From: JAAYEL01 sp964344625
GTDB lineage: Bacteria; Bacillota; Clostridia; Tissierellales; Peptoniphilaceae
Direction: 5' to 3'
Assembly: GCA_964344625.1 (NCBI GenBank)
Contig: CAYFNZ010000007.1
Coordinates: 1 to 43,353 of the forward strand
DNA length: 43,353 nucleotides
Below the pieces are notes generated by a model. That model did no database searches and was not told the DNA's origin. It saw only the letters and a list, made by a program, of their open reading frames with translations. The position numbers were made by a program, and so were the translations under genes. This document shows positions 1-8,513 of the stretch, one piece after another (within the stretch, counting starts at the first letter, position 1; each line of letters begins with the position of its first letter).

Positions 1-52
1 CACGCTGATGGTACTTAGCTGGTAACGGCTTGGGAGAGTAGGTAGTCGCCAA
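1..52 (+). rRNA. rrf: 5S ribosomal RNA, 3' end (partial)
   Basis: The first ~50 bases read as the 3' part of a 5S rRNA. They contain GATGGTACTTAGCTGGTAAC followed by the closing GGGAGAGTAGGTAGTCGCC stretch that normally pairs with the 5' end. The 5' part lies outside the window, so an rRNA operon ends here. A terminator follows directly. The exact 3' end is uncertain by a few bases. Confidence 0.85.
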
Positions 53-60
53 ATTGAAAA

Positions 61-85
61 AGCAGATTTTATATCTGCTTTTTTT
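61..85 (+). terminator. Rho-independent terminator of the rRNA operon
   Basis: AGCAGAT (61-67) pairs with ATCTGCT (73-79), and a run of seven T follows (79-85). It lies directly after the 5S rRNA and fits the end of the rRNA transcript. Confidence 0.85.
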
Positions 86-105
86 ATGCTTATTTTTAAT
101 TCTCC

Positions 106-134
106 TAAATTTAATCGTAGATATAAGGTATAAT
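106..134 (+). promoter_or_regulatory. Probable promoter of the PTS permease gene
   Basis: A perfect TATAAT (129-134) lies about 40 bases before the gene and follows a terminator. No good TTGACA match stands 17 bases upstream (TAAATT at 106-111), so only the -10 half is well supported. Confidence 0.45.
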
Positions 135-172
135 ATATAAGTAATGGATTTATAAATATTACGGAGGATAAA

Positions 173-1183
173 TTGAAAAATTATTTTGTAAAGATATTAA
201 ATGGTATGGCTTTGGGCCTATTTTCTTCACTTTTGATTGGCTTGATATTAAAACAAATTGGCGTATTGGTTAATTATGATATGTTAATTAGTTTTGGTGA
301 TATGGCTCAAAAGTTAATGGCACCTGCTATAGGAGCTGGCGTTGCCTATTCTATTGGAGCACCTGGTTTGGTAATTTTTTCTGCAATGATTGCTGGTGCT
401 ATAGGCGGAGGGGCTGTAAATACGGTTGATGGTAAGACCTTATTAAGTATAGGTGAGCCGGTTGGGGCCTTTGTTTCTGCTTGGATTGGAGCTGAAGTCG
501 GAAAGAAGTTAGCCGGAAAGACTAAGGTTGACATCATCATTTTACCTGCTGCAGTAATCGTATGTGGTGGCTTGGTTGGATTTTATTTGAGTCCTTCTAT
601 CGCAAGCTTTATGAATGCCATAGGTGATGTAATTAACTTTGCAACAAAACAACAGCCATTTCTTATGGGATTGATTGTATCAGTTGTTATGGGAATTATT
701 TTAACTCTTCCTATAAGCTCGGCTGCAATTGGAATTAGCCTTGGCTTAAATGGTTTGGCTGCGGGGGCGGCAGTAGTTGGCTGTGCTAGTCATATGATTG
801 GCTTTGCGGTAAGTTCTTACAAGGATAACGGCTTTGGAGGCCTTATTTCTCAAGGCTTGGGAACTTCTATGTTACAGATTGGAAATATTATTAAAAAACC
901 TATTATTGCCCTACCAGCTATTATTACTTCGGCTATTTTGGGACCTGTGTCTACTTTGGTATTTAAAATGGAGGCAACTCCTGCAGGATCTGGTATGGGA
1001 ACTAGTGGCTTAGTTGGCCAATTTTCAACCATTGAGGCAATGGGTAAGGAATCGATTTATTCGATTATTATTTTACATTTTCTTCTTCCAGGAATAATAT
1101 CTTATGTGGTATCTGCATTCATGAGGAAGAAGCAATTTATTAGACCTGGAGATATGAAATTATCTACTGAAAGTGGAAAGTAA
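173..1183 (+). CDS. PTS sugar transporter subunit IIC (EIIC_2 family)
   Basis: A 336-residue, strongly hydrophobic protein rich in Gly/Ala membrane segments and resembling the single-protein EIIC_2 group of phosphotransferase permeases (the PF13303 type). Such proteins carry sugars or related compounds across the membrane, but no EIIA, EIIB or sugar kinase lies beside it, so the substrate cannot be named and even PTS coupling is unproven. The start is TTG at 173, chosen because GGAGG (163-167) stands five bases upstream. It is monocistronic between the rRNA terminator and a 51-base gap. The glycine-rich stretch AGAIGGGAV (~75-83) and a late conserved GSGMGTSGLVG segment (~273-283) support the family call. 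Confidence 0.75.
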   Translation: MKNYFVKILNGMALGLFSSLLIGLILKQIGVLVNYDMLISFGDMAQKLMAPAIGAGVAYSIGAPGLVIFSAMIAGAIGGGAVNTVDGKTLLSIGEPVGAFVSAWIGAEVGKKLAGKTKVDIIILPAAVIVCGGLVGFYLSPSIASFMNAIGDVINFATKQQPFLMGLIVSVVMGIILTLPISSAAIGISLGLNGLAAGAAVVGCASHMIGFAVSSYKDNGFGGLISQGLGTSMLQIGNIIKKPIIALPAIITSAILGPVSTLVFKMEATPAGSGMGTSGLVGQFSTIEAMGKESIYSIIILHFLLPGIISYVVSAFMRKKQFIRPGDMKLSTESGK

Positions 1184-1234
1184 TTTTGATATAGACGGTC
1201 ATACATGTTAAAATTAATTAGTTAAGGTGAATAT

Positions 1235-1627
1235 ATGAAATTAACAAAAGGAGATAAGATATTAATTGTCTTTCTTTTAATATTTAGTCTGTGTTTGGCA
1301 TACTATTTTATAAGGCTGGGTGGCCAAACTTCTGGAAAATACGTGAGTATCATGGTTAATGGTCAAGAGATAAAGCAGATAGATTTTTCTGATGATATGG
1401 TTGGTAAAACATTTGCCATAGAGACTGAATTTGGAAGAAATGTCATTGAATTTGGAGATGAGAGCGTATGGGTTATCGAGGCTGATTGTCCTGATAAGCT
1501 TGATATCAAGCAAGGGGTTATTGATAAGCCTGGTCAGGTACTTGTATGCTTGCCTAATAGATTAATTGTAGAGATAAAGTCTAGAGATATTGAGAAAGAT
1601 GACATAATTGATAATGTGAATTACTGA
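1235..1627 (+). CDS. NusG domain II-containing protein
   Basis: A 130-residue protein with one N-terminal membrane helix (about residues 8-27) and an extracytoplasmic beta-rich domain of the NusG-domain-II (DUF1312) type. The domain has the usual ADCPDK motif (~94-99) and a late LPNRLIVEI strand. Its function is not established; in clostridia such genes commonly sit beside Gx-type transporters, ApbE or electron-transfer genes. Here the next gene begins one base after the stop and is a Gx transporter, so the two are very likely co-transcribed. The start is ATG at 1235 with AAGGTGA (1224-1230) upstream. Confidence 0.8.
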   Translation: MKLTKGDKILIVFLLIFSLCLAYYFIRLGGQTSGKYVSIMVNGQEIKQIDFSDDMVGKTFAIETEFGRNVIEFGDESVWVIEADCPDKLDIKQGVIDKPGQVLVCLPNRLIVEIKSRDIEKDDIIDNVNY

Positions 1628-1628
1628 T

Positions 1629-2129
1629 ATGAAAAGAACTAGAGAATTGGTTTTTACTTCCTTGCTTTTGTCTATTTCACTGGCGGTTTCATTAATAGAA
1701 AGTATGATACCTATGCCATTTATGGTGCCAGGGGCCAAGCTAGGACTTTCTAATATGATTATTTTAGTTACACTTGTAGTCTTTGATTTTAAGCGAGGCT
1801 TTCAAGTTGCGCTATTAAAATCAATTTTATTAATGCTTGTTACTGGATTTGGACCCAGTTTTTTATATAGTTTTGCAGGGGCGATTTTTTCAACCTGTAT
1901 GATGGGGCTTGCTTTAAGGTATGCGACCAAGACATTCTCCTTGCTCGGAGTTAGCATAATAGGGGCTGTGGCCCATAATTTTGCTCAGATATCTGTTGCG
2001 AGTTTTGTACTTGGAAGCGTGATGGTATATACTTATTTTCCATTTTTGACATTTATTGGGATGCTTACTGGATATTTTGTCGGACTTGGAGCGTATAACG
2101 TATCTTCACACTTAAAGAAGATACTCTGA
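1629..2129 (+). CDS. Gx transporter family protein (HepT component I-like)
   Basis: A 166-residue integral membrane protein of the family once annotated as heptaprenyl diphosphate synthase component I, now called the Gx transporter family. It has four to five hydrophobic segments and the signature PGAKLGLSNMIILV (~34-47), with the later GFGPSFLYSFAGA segment. Despite the old name it has no prenyltransferase motif; it resembles small substrate-binding membrane components of vitamin-type transporters. It follows the NusG-II gene by one base and precedes radC by nine. The substrate is unknown. Confidence 0.75.
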   Translation: MKRTRELVFTSLLLSISLAVSLIESMIPMPFMVPGAKLGLSNMIILVTLVVFDFKRGFQVALLKSILLMLVTGFGPSFLYSFAGAIFSTCMMGLALRYATKTFSLLGVSIIGAVAHNFAQISVASFVLGSVMVYTYFPFLTFIGMLTGYFVGLGAYNVSSHLKKIL

Positions 2130-2138
2130 TGGAGTAAA

Positions 2139-2828
2139 ATGGACTATAAAAAAATAAATATTAAAGATTTAGATGTAGAAGATAGACCTATGGAAAAGCT
2201 TATTTCTAAAGGTGTTGATACCTTGGATAACTATGAGTTATTAGCGATTTTAATCGGTTCAGGTACCAAGGAAAAAAATGCCTTGGATTTGTCTAGGGCT
2301 ATCTTAGATGAAGTTTTTAAGAATAATCAACTTCTATTTGCCAGTGTTGAGGAGTTAATGCAGGTAAAGGGGATTGGAGTAAGTAAGGCTACTAGGGTTT
2401 TGGCTGGACTTGAGTTAGGCAGAAGACTCGGTATGATTACTACCTATAATCAGATTTCCTACAACAATCCCAATTCTGTTGCGGAGTATTTTTATTACCA
2501 CTACAAGCACTCTTCAATAGAGGAATTTGTAATTTTGATTTTGGATTCAAAGAATAAGTTGATTGACTTAGATACGATTTCGGTTGGTACGATTAATACA
2601 ACAATTGTTCATCCGAGGGAAGTTTTTAAAAATGCCATAAAAAAATCTGCTAATGCGATTATTCTGGTTCACAATCATCCAAGTGGAGATCCAACTCCTA
2701 GTCAGGAGGATATCATGATAAGCAAGAGGTTGATTGAGGTTGGTGAAATCATCGGGATAAAGGTTTTAGACCATATAATTGTGGGGGCAAATAGACACAT
2801 TAGTTTGAAAGAAAAGAATATGATATGA
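2139..2828 (+). CDS. radC: RadC family JAB/MPN-domain protein
   Basis: A 229-residue protein of usual RadC length. It has an N-terminal helix-hairpin-helix-like part (MQVKGIGVSKATRV, ~71-84) and a C-terminal MPN/JAMM metalloprotease-like domain. The zinc-binding pattern is complete: His178 and His180 in HNHPSGDPTPSQED, and Asp191. The old link to DNA repair is weak, and the biochemical role is unresolved. It sits directly upstream of mreB (7-base gap), the common radC-mreBCD order in Firmicutes, so co-transcription with the shape genes is likely. Confidence 0.9.
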   Translation: MDYKKINIKDLDVEDRPMEKLISKGVDTLDNYELLAILIGSGTKEKNALDLSRAILDEVFKNNQLLFASVEELMQVKGIGVSKATRVLAGLELGRRLGMITTYNQISYNNPNSVAEYFYYHYKHSSIEEFVILILDSKNKLIDLDTISVGTINTTIVHPREVFKNAIKKSANAIILVHNHPSGDPTPSQEDIMISKRLIEVGEIIGIKVLDHIIVGANRHISLKEKNMI

Positions 2829-2835
2829 GGGTAGT

Positions 2836-3849
2836 ATGGGATACTTTAGATTTGTTGCTAAAAATTTAGCCATTGACTTGGGGACAGCCAATGTCTTGGT
2901 ATATGTGGAAGACAAGGGAATAGTTTTAAATGAACCTGCAGTTGTCGCAATTGACAACCAAACCGGGGAAATAATTGCCTATGGAAATGAAGCTTTTGAG
3001 ATGATAGGAAAGACACCTGAAAATATCTCTGTTATGAAGCCACTAGAAAATGGGGTTGTTTCCGACTTTGATATTACTAAGATATTACTAGAGCATTGCG
3101 TTAAAACCGCAATGCCTGGTATTTCTATAATTCAGCCTAACGTTATTATTACCGCACCAGAGGGTGTTTCTGACGTTGAGCTTAGGGCTATTGAAGATGC
3201 TTGCATATATTCGGGTGTAAGGGGAGTTTATATCGTAGAAGGGGCTTTAGCGGCTGCTTTGGGAGCTGGTATAAAGCTAGAAGAGCCAGATGGACATATG
3301 ATTGTTGATATGGGAGCTGGAAATATAGAAATAGCTATTATTTCCTTAAATGGTATTGTAGCTTCTGAGAGTATAAAATTTGGTGGAGATTACCTAAATC
3401 AAAGAATTATCGACCTAATTTTTGAAAAATATTCTCTAAATATCGGCTTTTTAACTGCAGAGCTTCTTAAAAAGTCTATAGCAGATATGGCTTATAGTGA
3501 AGTTAATGAATCCATGGCTATTAGCGGAAGAGATATTTTAACAGGTATGCCAAAAACAGTTGAAATTTTTTCTTCTGACATCAATGAAGCGATTAGAAAA
3601 GAGCTGGGTCTAGTTATAGATAAGATTCAGTATATTTTAGAGAAAAATCCACCAGAGTTATCCAGTGACATTATTAATAATGGGATATATTTAACAGGAG
3701 GGTCTTCCTTGATTAAGGGATTTGCAGAACTACTTGAGGACTCTTTAAGGATAAAGGTTATTAAGTCTAAGACACCTTTTGAAGACAGTGTTAAGGGAGC
3801 AGGTAAAATGCTTCAAGAATTAGATAAGTATAGGAATACTAGGAAGTAA
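2836..3849 (+). CDS. mreB: Rod-shape determining protein MreB, divergent
   Basis: A 337-residue bacterial actin homologue of normal MreB length that would polymerise under the membrane and guide cell-wall synthesis. Phosphate loop 1 is nearly canonical (DLGTANVLVY, from Asp14). The other nucleotide-site motifs drift: the usual IEEP is VEGA (Glu135), the phosphate-2 loop DIGGGTTE is DMGAGNIE (158-165), and TGGGA is TGGSS near residue 300. The fold and operon position (mreBCD-mrdA) make the identity firm, but ATP binding or polymerisation may be altered. The start is ATG at 2836, seven bases after radC. Paralogues called Mbl or MreBH are possible alternatives, though the following mreCD argue for mreB. 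Confidence 0.88.
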   Translation: MGYFRFVAKNLAIDLGTANVLVYVEDKGIVLNEPAVVAIDNQTGEIIAYGNEAFEMIGKTPENISVMKPLENGVVSDFDITKILLEHCVKTAMPGISIIQPNVIITAPEGVSDVELRAIEDACIYSGVRGVYIVEGALAAALGAGIKLEEPDGHMIVDMGAGNIEIAIISLNGIVASESIKFGGDYLNQRIIDLIFEKYSLNIGFLTAELLKKSIADMAYSEVNESMAISGRDILTGMPKTVEIFSSDINEAIRKELGLVIDKIQYILEKNPPELSSDIINNGIYLTGGSSLIKGFAELLEDSLRIKVIKSKTPFEDSVKGAGKMLQELDKYRNTRK

Positions 3850-3851
3850 TT

Positions 3852-4700
3852 ATGTTATATTATAGAAAAAAAGAAAGTAATAAAAAACACTATATAAAAA
3901 TTATTATCTTAATTGCTATAATAATTTCTTCAAGTCTTATACCAAAGACAAACTCGGTAACTTCAAATATCTTGCTTACGATTTTAAAGCCGGTTAACCA
4001 GGTTACTGCCTATGTTACTGCTGAAGTACAAAATACGATTGATAATATTTTTGGAACTAAGGCTAATAGGGAGATGGTAGAGAAATTACAGGTTGAAAAT
4101 AATGAGCTAAGAGATCAAAACAATAAGCTTAAAATTTTGGTTAATGAAGATCCCATTCTAAAAAAAGAGTATGACCTTTACAAGAATGCTGATTTTACTA
4201 AGGCTAATGTTATTGCCCTTGATGACAAGTCTACTTTTAATAGTTTTATTATCAACAAGGGTAAAAATAATGGGATAAATCCTGGAGATATCGTTGTCGG
4301 AGCTTACCTAAGTAAGGATAAGGGGTCTGAAGGGGCCTTAATTGGCAAGGTTGATGAAGTTTATCTAAATACAAGTAAGGTTGTAAGCGTTATGGATGAT
4401 AAGTTCAATTTGACTTTTATGCATGAAGATAGCAACAAGTTCGGGGTAGTTAATTCAAGATATTCAGGCTTGCTTGAAGGTTATATGCTTGATAAGAATA
4501 CTGAAATTAAAAAGGATGATAAGGTATTTACATCAGGTATAGGCGGAGTATATAAAAGAGGAATTTTAATTGGTAAAGTAGTAGAAGTGGCAGAATCACC
4601 AGATGAGCTATCTAAGATTGTAAAGATAGAAAGTCCTATAGATTTTAAGAGAATCTATAATGTTTTTGTTATTTCAAATGAGGGTTATATCAATGAATAG
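3852..4700 (+). CDS. mreC: Rod-shape determining protein MreC
   Basis: A 282-residue membrane-anchored scaffold that links MreB, MreD and PBP2. It has a short basic cytoplasmic tail, one membrane helix (about residues 15-30), a coiled coil (~68-98, with ENNELRDQNNKLKIL) and two extracytoplasmic beta domains. The closing region contains the typical GIGGVYKRGILIGKV motif. Length is normal. It starts two bases after mreB and overlaps mreD by eight bases, so translation is coupled. Confidence 0.92.
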   Translation: MLYYRKKESNKKHYIKIIILIAIIISSSLIPKTNSVTSNILLTILKPVNQVTAYVTAEVQNTIDNIFGTKANREMVEKLQVENNELRDQNNKLKILVNEDPILKKEYDLYKNADFTKANVIALDDKSTFNSFIINKGKNNGINPGDIVVGAYLSKDKGSEGALIGKVDEVYLNTSKVVSVMDDKFNLTFMHEDSNKFGVVNSRYSGLLEGYMLDKNTEIKKDDKVFTSGIGGVYKRGILIGKVVEVAESPDELSKIVKIESPIDFKRIYNVFVISNEGYINE

Positions 4701-5196
4701 GATTAAAGTAATAATTTTGTTTATTCTTACAACATTTTTGGATCTTTCTGTATTGTCGAGATTTAGTATATATGGAGTATCTCCTTTTATAGGACTTGCT
4801 GTTATTGTAATTTTGTCTATGAAGGCGAAGACAGAAAAGATTACATATTTTGCTATCTTTCTTGGCTTAATCATGGATATCTATTTTAGCAACCTACTTG
4901 GCTTAAGGGCACTTTTATATTACTTGATTTCTTACTATACATTTAAGAATAGAAGATTTGAAGGAAGTTCATTTACTTATGGACTTTTAGCAATGCTGAT
5001 AGCTAGCATTTTCAATGGAATATTTATGTTTGTTATAAAAACATATTCCGTAGTAGAAAAATTTTCAGCTGCAGTATTTTTAGCATTTGCAAAGAGCTTT
5101 ATTACTGAAATTTTGCTTGGCCTTTGTATGTACGTTATTGGATATTTATTAATTGAGAAAGTATTGTTTAGAGAAAAGAAAAATTTCTTTAATTAG
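4693..5196 (+). CDS. mreD: Rod-shape determining protein MreD
   Basis: A 167-residue polytopic membrane protein with about five helices, the third member of the mre module. An in-frame ATG at 4660 would lie 41 bases inside mreC. ATG at 4693 is preferred because it gives the usual 8-base overlap with the mreC stop (4698-4700) and removes an 11-residue tail encoded over mreC. The motif GLIMDIYFSNLLGLRALLYY (~54-73) is typical of Firmicutes MreD. Confidence 0.88.
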   Translation: MNRIKVIILFILTTFLDLSVLSRFSIYGVSPFIGLAVIVILSMKAKTEKITYFAIFLGLIMDIYFSNLLGLRALLYYLISYYTFKNRRFEGSSFTYGLLAMLIASIFNGIFMFVIKTYSVVEKFSAAVFLAFAKSFITEILLGLCMYVIGYLLIEKVLFREKKNFFN

Positions 5197-5207
5197 GAGG
5201 ACCTTAG

Positions 5208-8200
5208 ATGAAAAAGAATAGGTTGACATTTATTGGTCTAGTGGTATTTATACTATTTGGAATGCTTACTTTTAGGCTTTTTAATATAACCATCGTTAAT
5301 GGGGAGTATTATAGAAACCAAGCTGACAATAGTAGGAAGAAACAAATAAATGAAAAGGCAGCTCGTGGAAATATCTATGATAGAAATGGAAACGTATTAG
5401 CTGGCAATATTCCAATATATAATCTAAATGTATATTTAGACAGGTTTAGAAGTGTATCTAATGAAGAAAAAAACTCAACCCTTCTTGATCTAGTGCATAT
5501 ACTAGAGGAAGATGGGGTTTCTTATTTAGATGACTTTCTTTTAGGAATGTATAAATACAAGTATAAATCTGATATTGATTATTTTAAAAATGATGTTTCA
5601 CCTACAACTAAAATGGTGAAAATCATCCAAGATAAAAAGTTGATATCAGACATTGTTGACTCTAGGATTGCGATTGATAACAACAAAAAATATTTTTATT
5701 ATCCTATAAATAGGATTTTGGACTATTTAAGTGAAAGAGGTAAAAACGTACCAATTAAGGTGGATACCGGTGATGTTATAAAAATAGAGTTTGAAAAAAA
5801 TGAGCGATATAAAAAGATGCTAGAAGAGGGACTTATAAAATCTAATCAAAGTCCTAAAGACTTTTTAGTAGGATTTATTGAAAATGATACATCACTTTTC
5901 TATTATCTATTAGACCACCCTTTGACTAGAAAACTCGTTTATGAATTGACCTTGAGTAAGAGTATTGAAACAGGTATAGATATCACAGAAATTACTTTTA
6001 ATTCAGATCTTGACTATATTGAAAACAAGGCTAGATTAAGTAGGTTATCTAATAAGATAAATATGACATCTGATGTGAAGTCTGATTTCATTAATCTAGT
6101 TAAGGACAATAGCTTGGATTATTTGCTTACTATGGTTTCAATAAATGATGATAAGGAAGCTGTAGTACCTGCTGAGCTTCTAATAAATCAGTTAAATTCT
6201 CTAGGGGTTAAGACAGATATAAGCTATAAGTTGAATGATGATAATTCGAGTGTAACTTTGGAATATGTAAATGAAAAAAATTTTCAAGAAAAACCGATAG
6301 ATACTCTTATTAGGTTAGCTAAAGAAAATGACCTCATCGACAAATTTATAGTCAATGAAGACATAATTAATCTATCTGAAAAGAGCTTATTTGATAAAAA
6401 TATTTATCCTAGGATTTTTAAGAGCGAATGGATTTATGCATTTGAAAGGGATAAAAAAGATTTATTAGATGACTCAAGGATGAAAAAATATGGAATAAAT
6501 GAAAATAGTTCAGCAGAAGAGCTATTAAATGCTTACATGCAAAGACATGAGCTTGAAGGTTATTCTTTATACGAATCTTTTGGAATTATTTCTGTATACA
6601 ACAAGATAAATTCAAAGGGCTACAAGGCCTATGAACCAATTACCTTAGCTAAGAACATAAGTGAGAGGACCCTGGCTGAGGTAGAAGAAAGAATGCCAAA
6701 GACCTTAGGTTTTGAAGTAGTAATTCAACCTAAGAGATTTTATCCTTATGGACAATCCCTATCCCATACGCTTGGCTACATGGGTAAAATATCCGACCAA
6801 TATGAGATAAAAGAATATATTGAGCATAGGAAGTATGACGGTGATGATGTCATAGGAAAGACCGGGCTAGAGGAAAGTTTTGAGGATACCCTAAGAGGTA
6901 CAAATGGCCATACCATTGTCTATACCGATATTTATGGAAATACAACAGATACTATAGAAGAAGTATCGCCAGTGCCCGGAAATAACTTATATACAACAAT
7001 AGATATAAACTTCCAAAGAGAGGTTGAAAATATCTTAAAAGATGCTATCTATGCAAAGTCACACGGGACAGCCTATAAGGCCTTTACCGGCGACTATAAC
7101 TTCGTCCATGTACCTGATATTGAAACTGCTGCAGCCGTTGTAACAAATGTTAAAACTGGTGAAATTTTAGCATCCGTATCATATCCAGGATATGATCCTA
7201 ACTTATTTGTAAATGGTATTTCAAACAATGACTGGGAAGAATTGACCAAAAATAAAGATACTGGGGTTTATTCAGCAAAACCTTTGATGAACCTAGTAAC
7301 ACAGGGTGCTATGCCTCCTGGATCAACATTTAAGACAGTTACATCTCTTGCTGCATTAGAAAAGGGAATGAATCCAAGCCAGCCAGTAACTTGTCTAGGT
7401 TTTATAGATATAGGAAATACTAGATTTAACTGCTTAATCTATAGCATGACAGGTGGTACTCATGGGACTATAGACCTATATGACGCCTTAAAGGAGTCAT
7501 GTAACTATTATTTCTACGCCCTAGGACTTGGGGAAAATCCGAAAGTACCCGGTGAACTTGATTTGAAGGTTACTTTGGAAGATATAGAAAATACGGTTGA
7601 AAAATTAGGCTTAAATAAAACAACTGGTGCAGAAATTAACATTCCACAAGAAAGTGTAGGATACTCACCAAGTTTATATGGAAAGCAAAGATTAATAAGG
7701 ACAATGCTAAGAAATTACTTAGATGCAAATATTGATAACTATCTAAAGAATCCTGCACCAAGAAGTGAAGATGCAAAGCTTAAAGATATCTATGAAATAA
7801 TTTCATGGGTAGAAAAAGGTCCTGATTTGTCTAGAAATGAGGTAATCAATAAGCTTGAAGAAATGGGCTATAAGGCTGAAGAACCTTTAGAAGGTGAATA
7901 TGTAGGTTTGGCTGATAGTATTAAGTATACTTACTTAAACCAAGCGGTATGGACCCAATCTGATTCCATGAACATGGTAATTGGCCAAGGTCAAAATGCC
8001 TATACACCAATCCAGTTAAATGTCCTTGCTTCAACTATTGCAAATGAAGGCAAGAAAGTAACGCCTACTTTTGTAAAAAAGATTAGTAATTTTGACAATA
8101 CAAAGGATATATTTGTAAAGGAAAAAGAAGAAAAGAAGGTAGATATAGAGCCTGATAGCTTTAAGGCTGTAAAAGAAGGGATGAGAAGGGCTTCTACAAC

Positions 8201-8513
8201 CCTTAGGGCACATTACTCCTTGCCAATAGAGACTGCGTCTAAAACTGGTACAGCTGAAAGTGGCTCAATCAATCCAAAGACTGGAGAATACTATCCACCT
8301 TTTGGATGGGAAATAAGTTTTGCTCCATTTGAAGACCCAGAAATTGCAGTAACTGTTGTAATGGTTCAAGGTACAGCATCAGTAGATTCTTCAGTATTAA
8401 ACAGTGATATTATCTATGCTTATTACAAACATGTAAAAAAAGATCCTAGGTTTACAAATGAAAGACTTGATGTTTCTATAGTTAATCAAGAAGCTTCTGG
8501 AGAGGGTAACTAA
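5208..8513 (+). CDS. mrdA: Penicillin-binding protein 2 (elongation transpeptidase), extra long
   Basis: A class B penicillin-binding protein of 1101 residues that cross-links peptidoglycan outside the membrane. It has one N-terminal helix (~7-25), the entry motif ARGNIYDRNG (~52-61), then a pedestal region that does not reach the conserved RFYPYGQSLSHTLGYMG segment until about residue 508. Active-site motifs are intact: Ser706-T-F-K, Ser764-C-N and Lys1012-T-G. PBP2 is typically 600-750 residues, and about 900-1000 in many clostridia, so the pedestal (~60-505) and a second insert between SCN and KTG are enlarged. RBS AGGAGG precedes ATG 5208. It closes the mreBCD operon; the next gene overlaps its stop by one base. 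Confidence 0.92.
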   Translation: MKKNRLTFIGLVVFILFGMLTFRLFNITIVNGEYYRNQADNSRKKQINEKAARGNIYDRNGNVLAGNIPIYNLNVYLDRFRSVSNEEKNSTLLDLVHILEEDGVSYLDDFLLGMYKYKYKSDIDYFKNDVSPTTKMVKIIQDKKLISDIVDSRIAIDNNKKYFYYPINRILDYLSERGKNVPIKVDTGDVIKIEFEKNERYKKMLEEGLIKSNQSPKDFLVGFIENDTSLFYYLLDHPLTRKLVYELTLSKSIETGIDITEITFNSDLDYIENKARLSRLSNKINMTSDVKSDFINLVKDNSLDYLLTMVSINDDKEAVVPAELLINQLNSLGVKTDISYKLNDDNSSVTLEYVNEKNFQEKPIDTLIRLAKENDLIDKFIVNEDIINLSEKSLFDKNIYPRIFKSEWIYAFERDKKDLLDDSRMKKYGINENSSAEELLNAYMQRHELEGYSLYESFGIISVYNKINSKGYKAYEPITLAKNISERTLAEVEERMPKTLGFEVVIQPKRFYPYGQSLSHTLGYMGKISDQYEIKEYIEHRKYDGDDVIGKTGLEESFEDTLRGTNGHTIVYTDIYGNTTDTIEEVSPVPGNNLYTTIDINFQREVENILKDAIYAKSHGTAYKAFTGDYNFVHVPDIETAAAVVTNVKTGEILASVSYPGYDPNLFVNGISNNDWEELTKNKDTGVYSAKPLMNLVTQGAMPPGSTFKTVTSLAALEKGMNPSQPVTCLGFIDIGNTRFNCLIYSMTGGTHGTIDLYDALKESCNYYFYALGLGENPKVPGELDLKVTLEDIENTVEKLGLNKTTGAEINIPQESVGYSPSLYGKQRLIRTMLRNYLDANIDNYLKNPAPRSEDAKLKDIYEIISWVEKGPDLSRNEVINKLEEMGYKAEEPLEGEYVGLADSIKYTYLNQAVWTQSDSMNMVIGQGQNAYTPIQLNVLASTIANEGKKVTPTFVKKISNFDNTKDIFVKEKEEKKVDIEPDSFKAVKEGMRRASTTLRAHYSLPIETASKTGTAESGSINPKTGEYYPPFGWEISFAPFEDPEIAVTVVMVQGTASVDSSVLNSDIIYAYYKHVKKDPRFTNERLDVSIVNQEASGEGN

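Noticed and set aside
4660..4692. Longer MreD start at 4660
   Set aside because: It would add 11 residues encoded over the end of mreC. ATG 4693 gives the usual short overlap.
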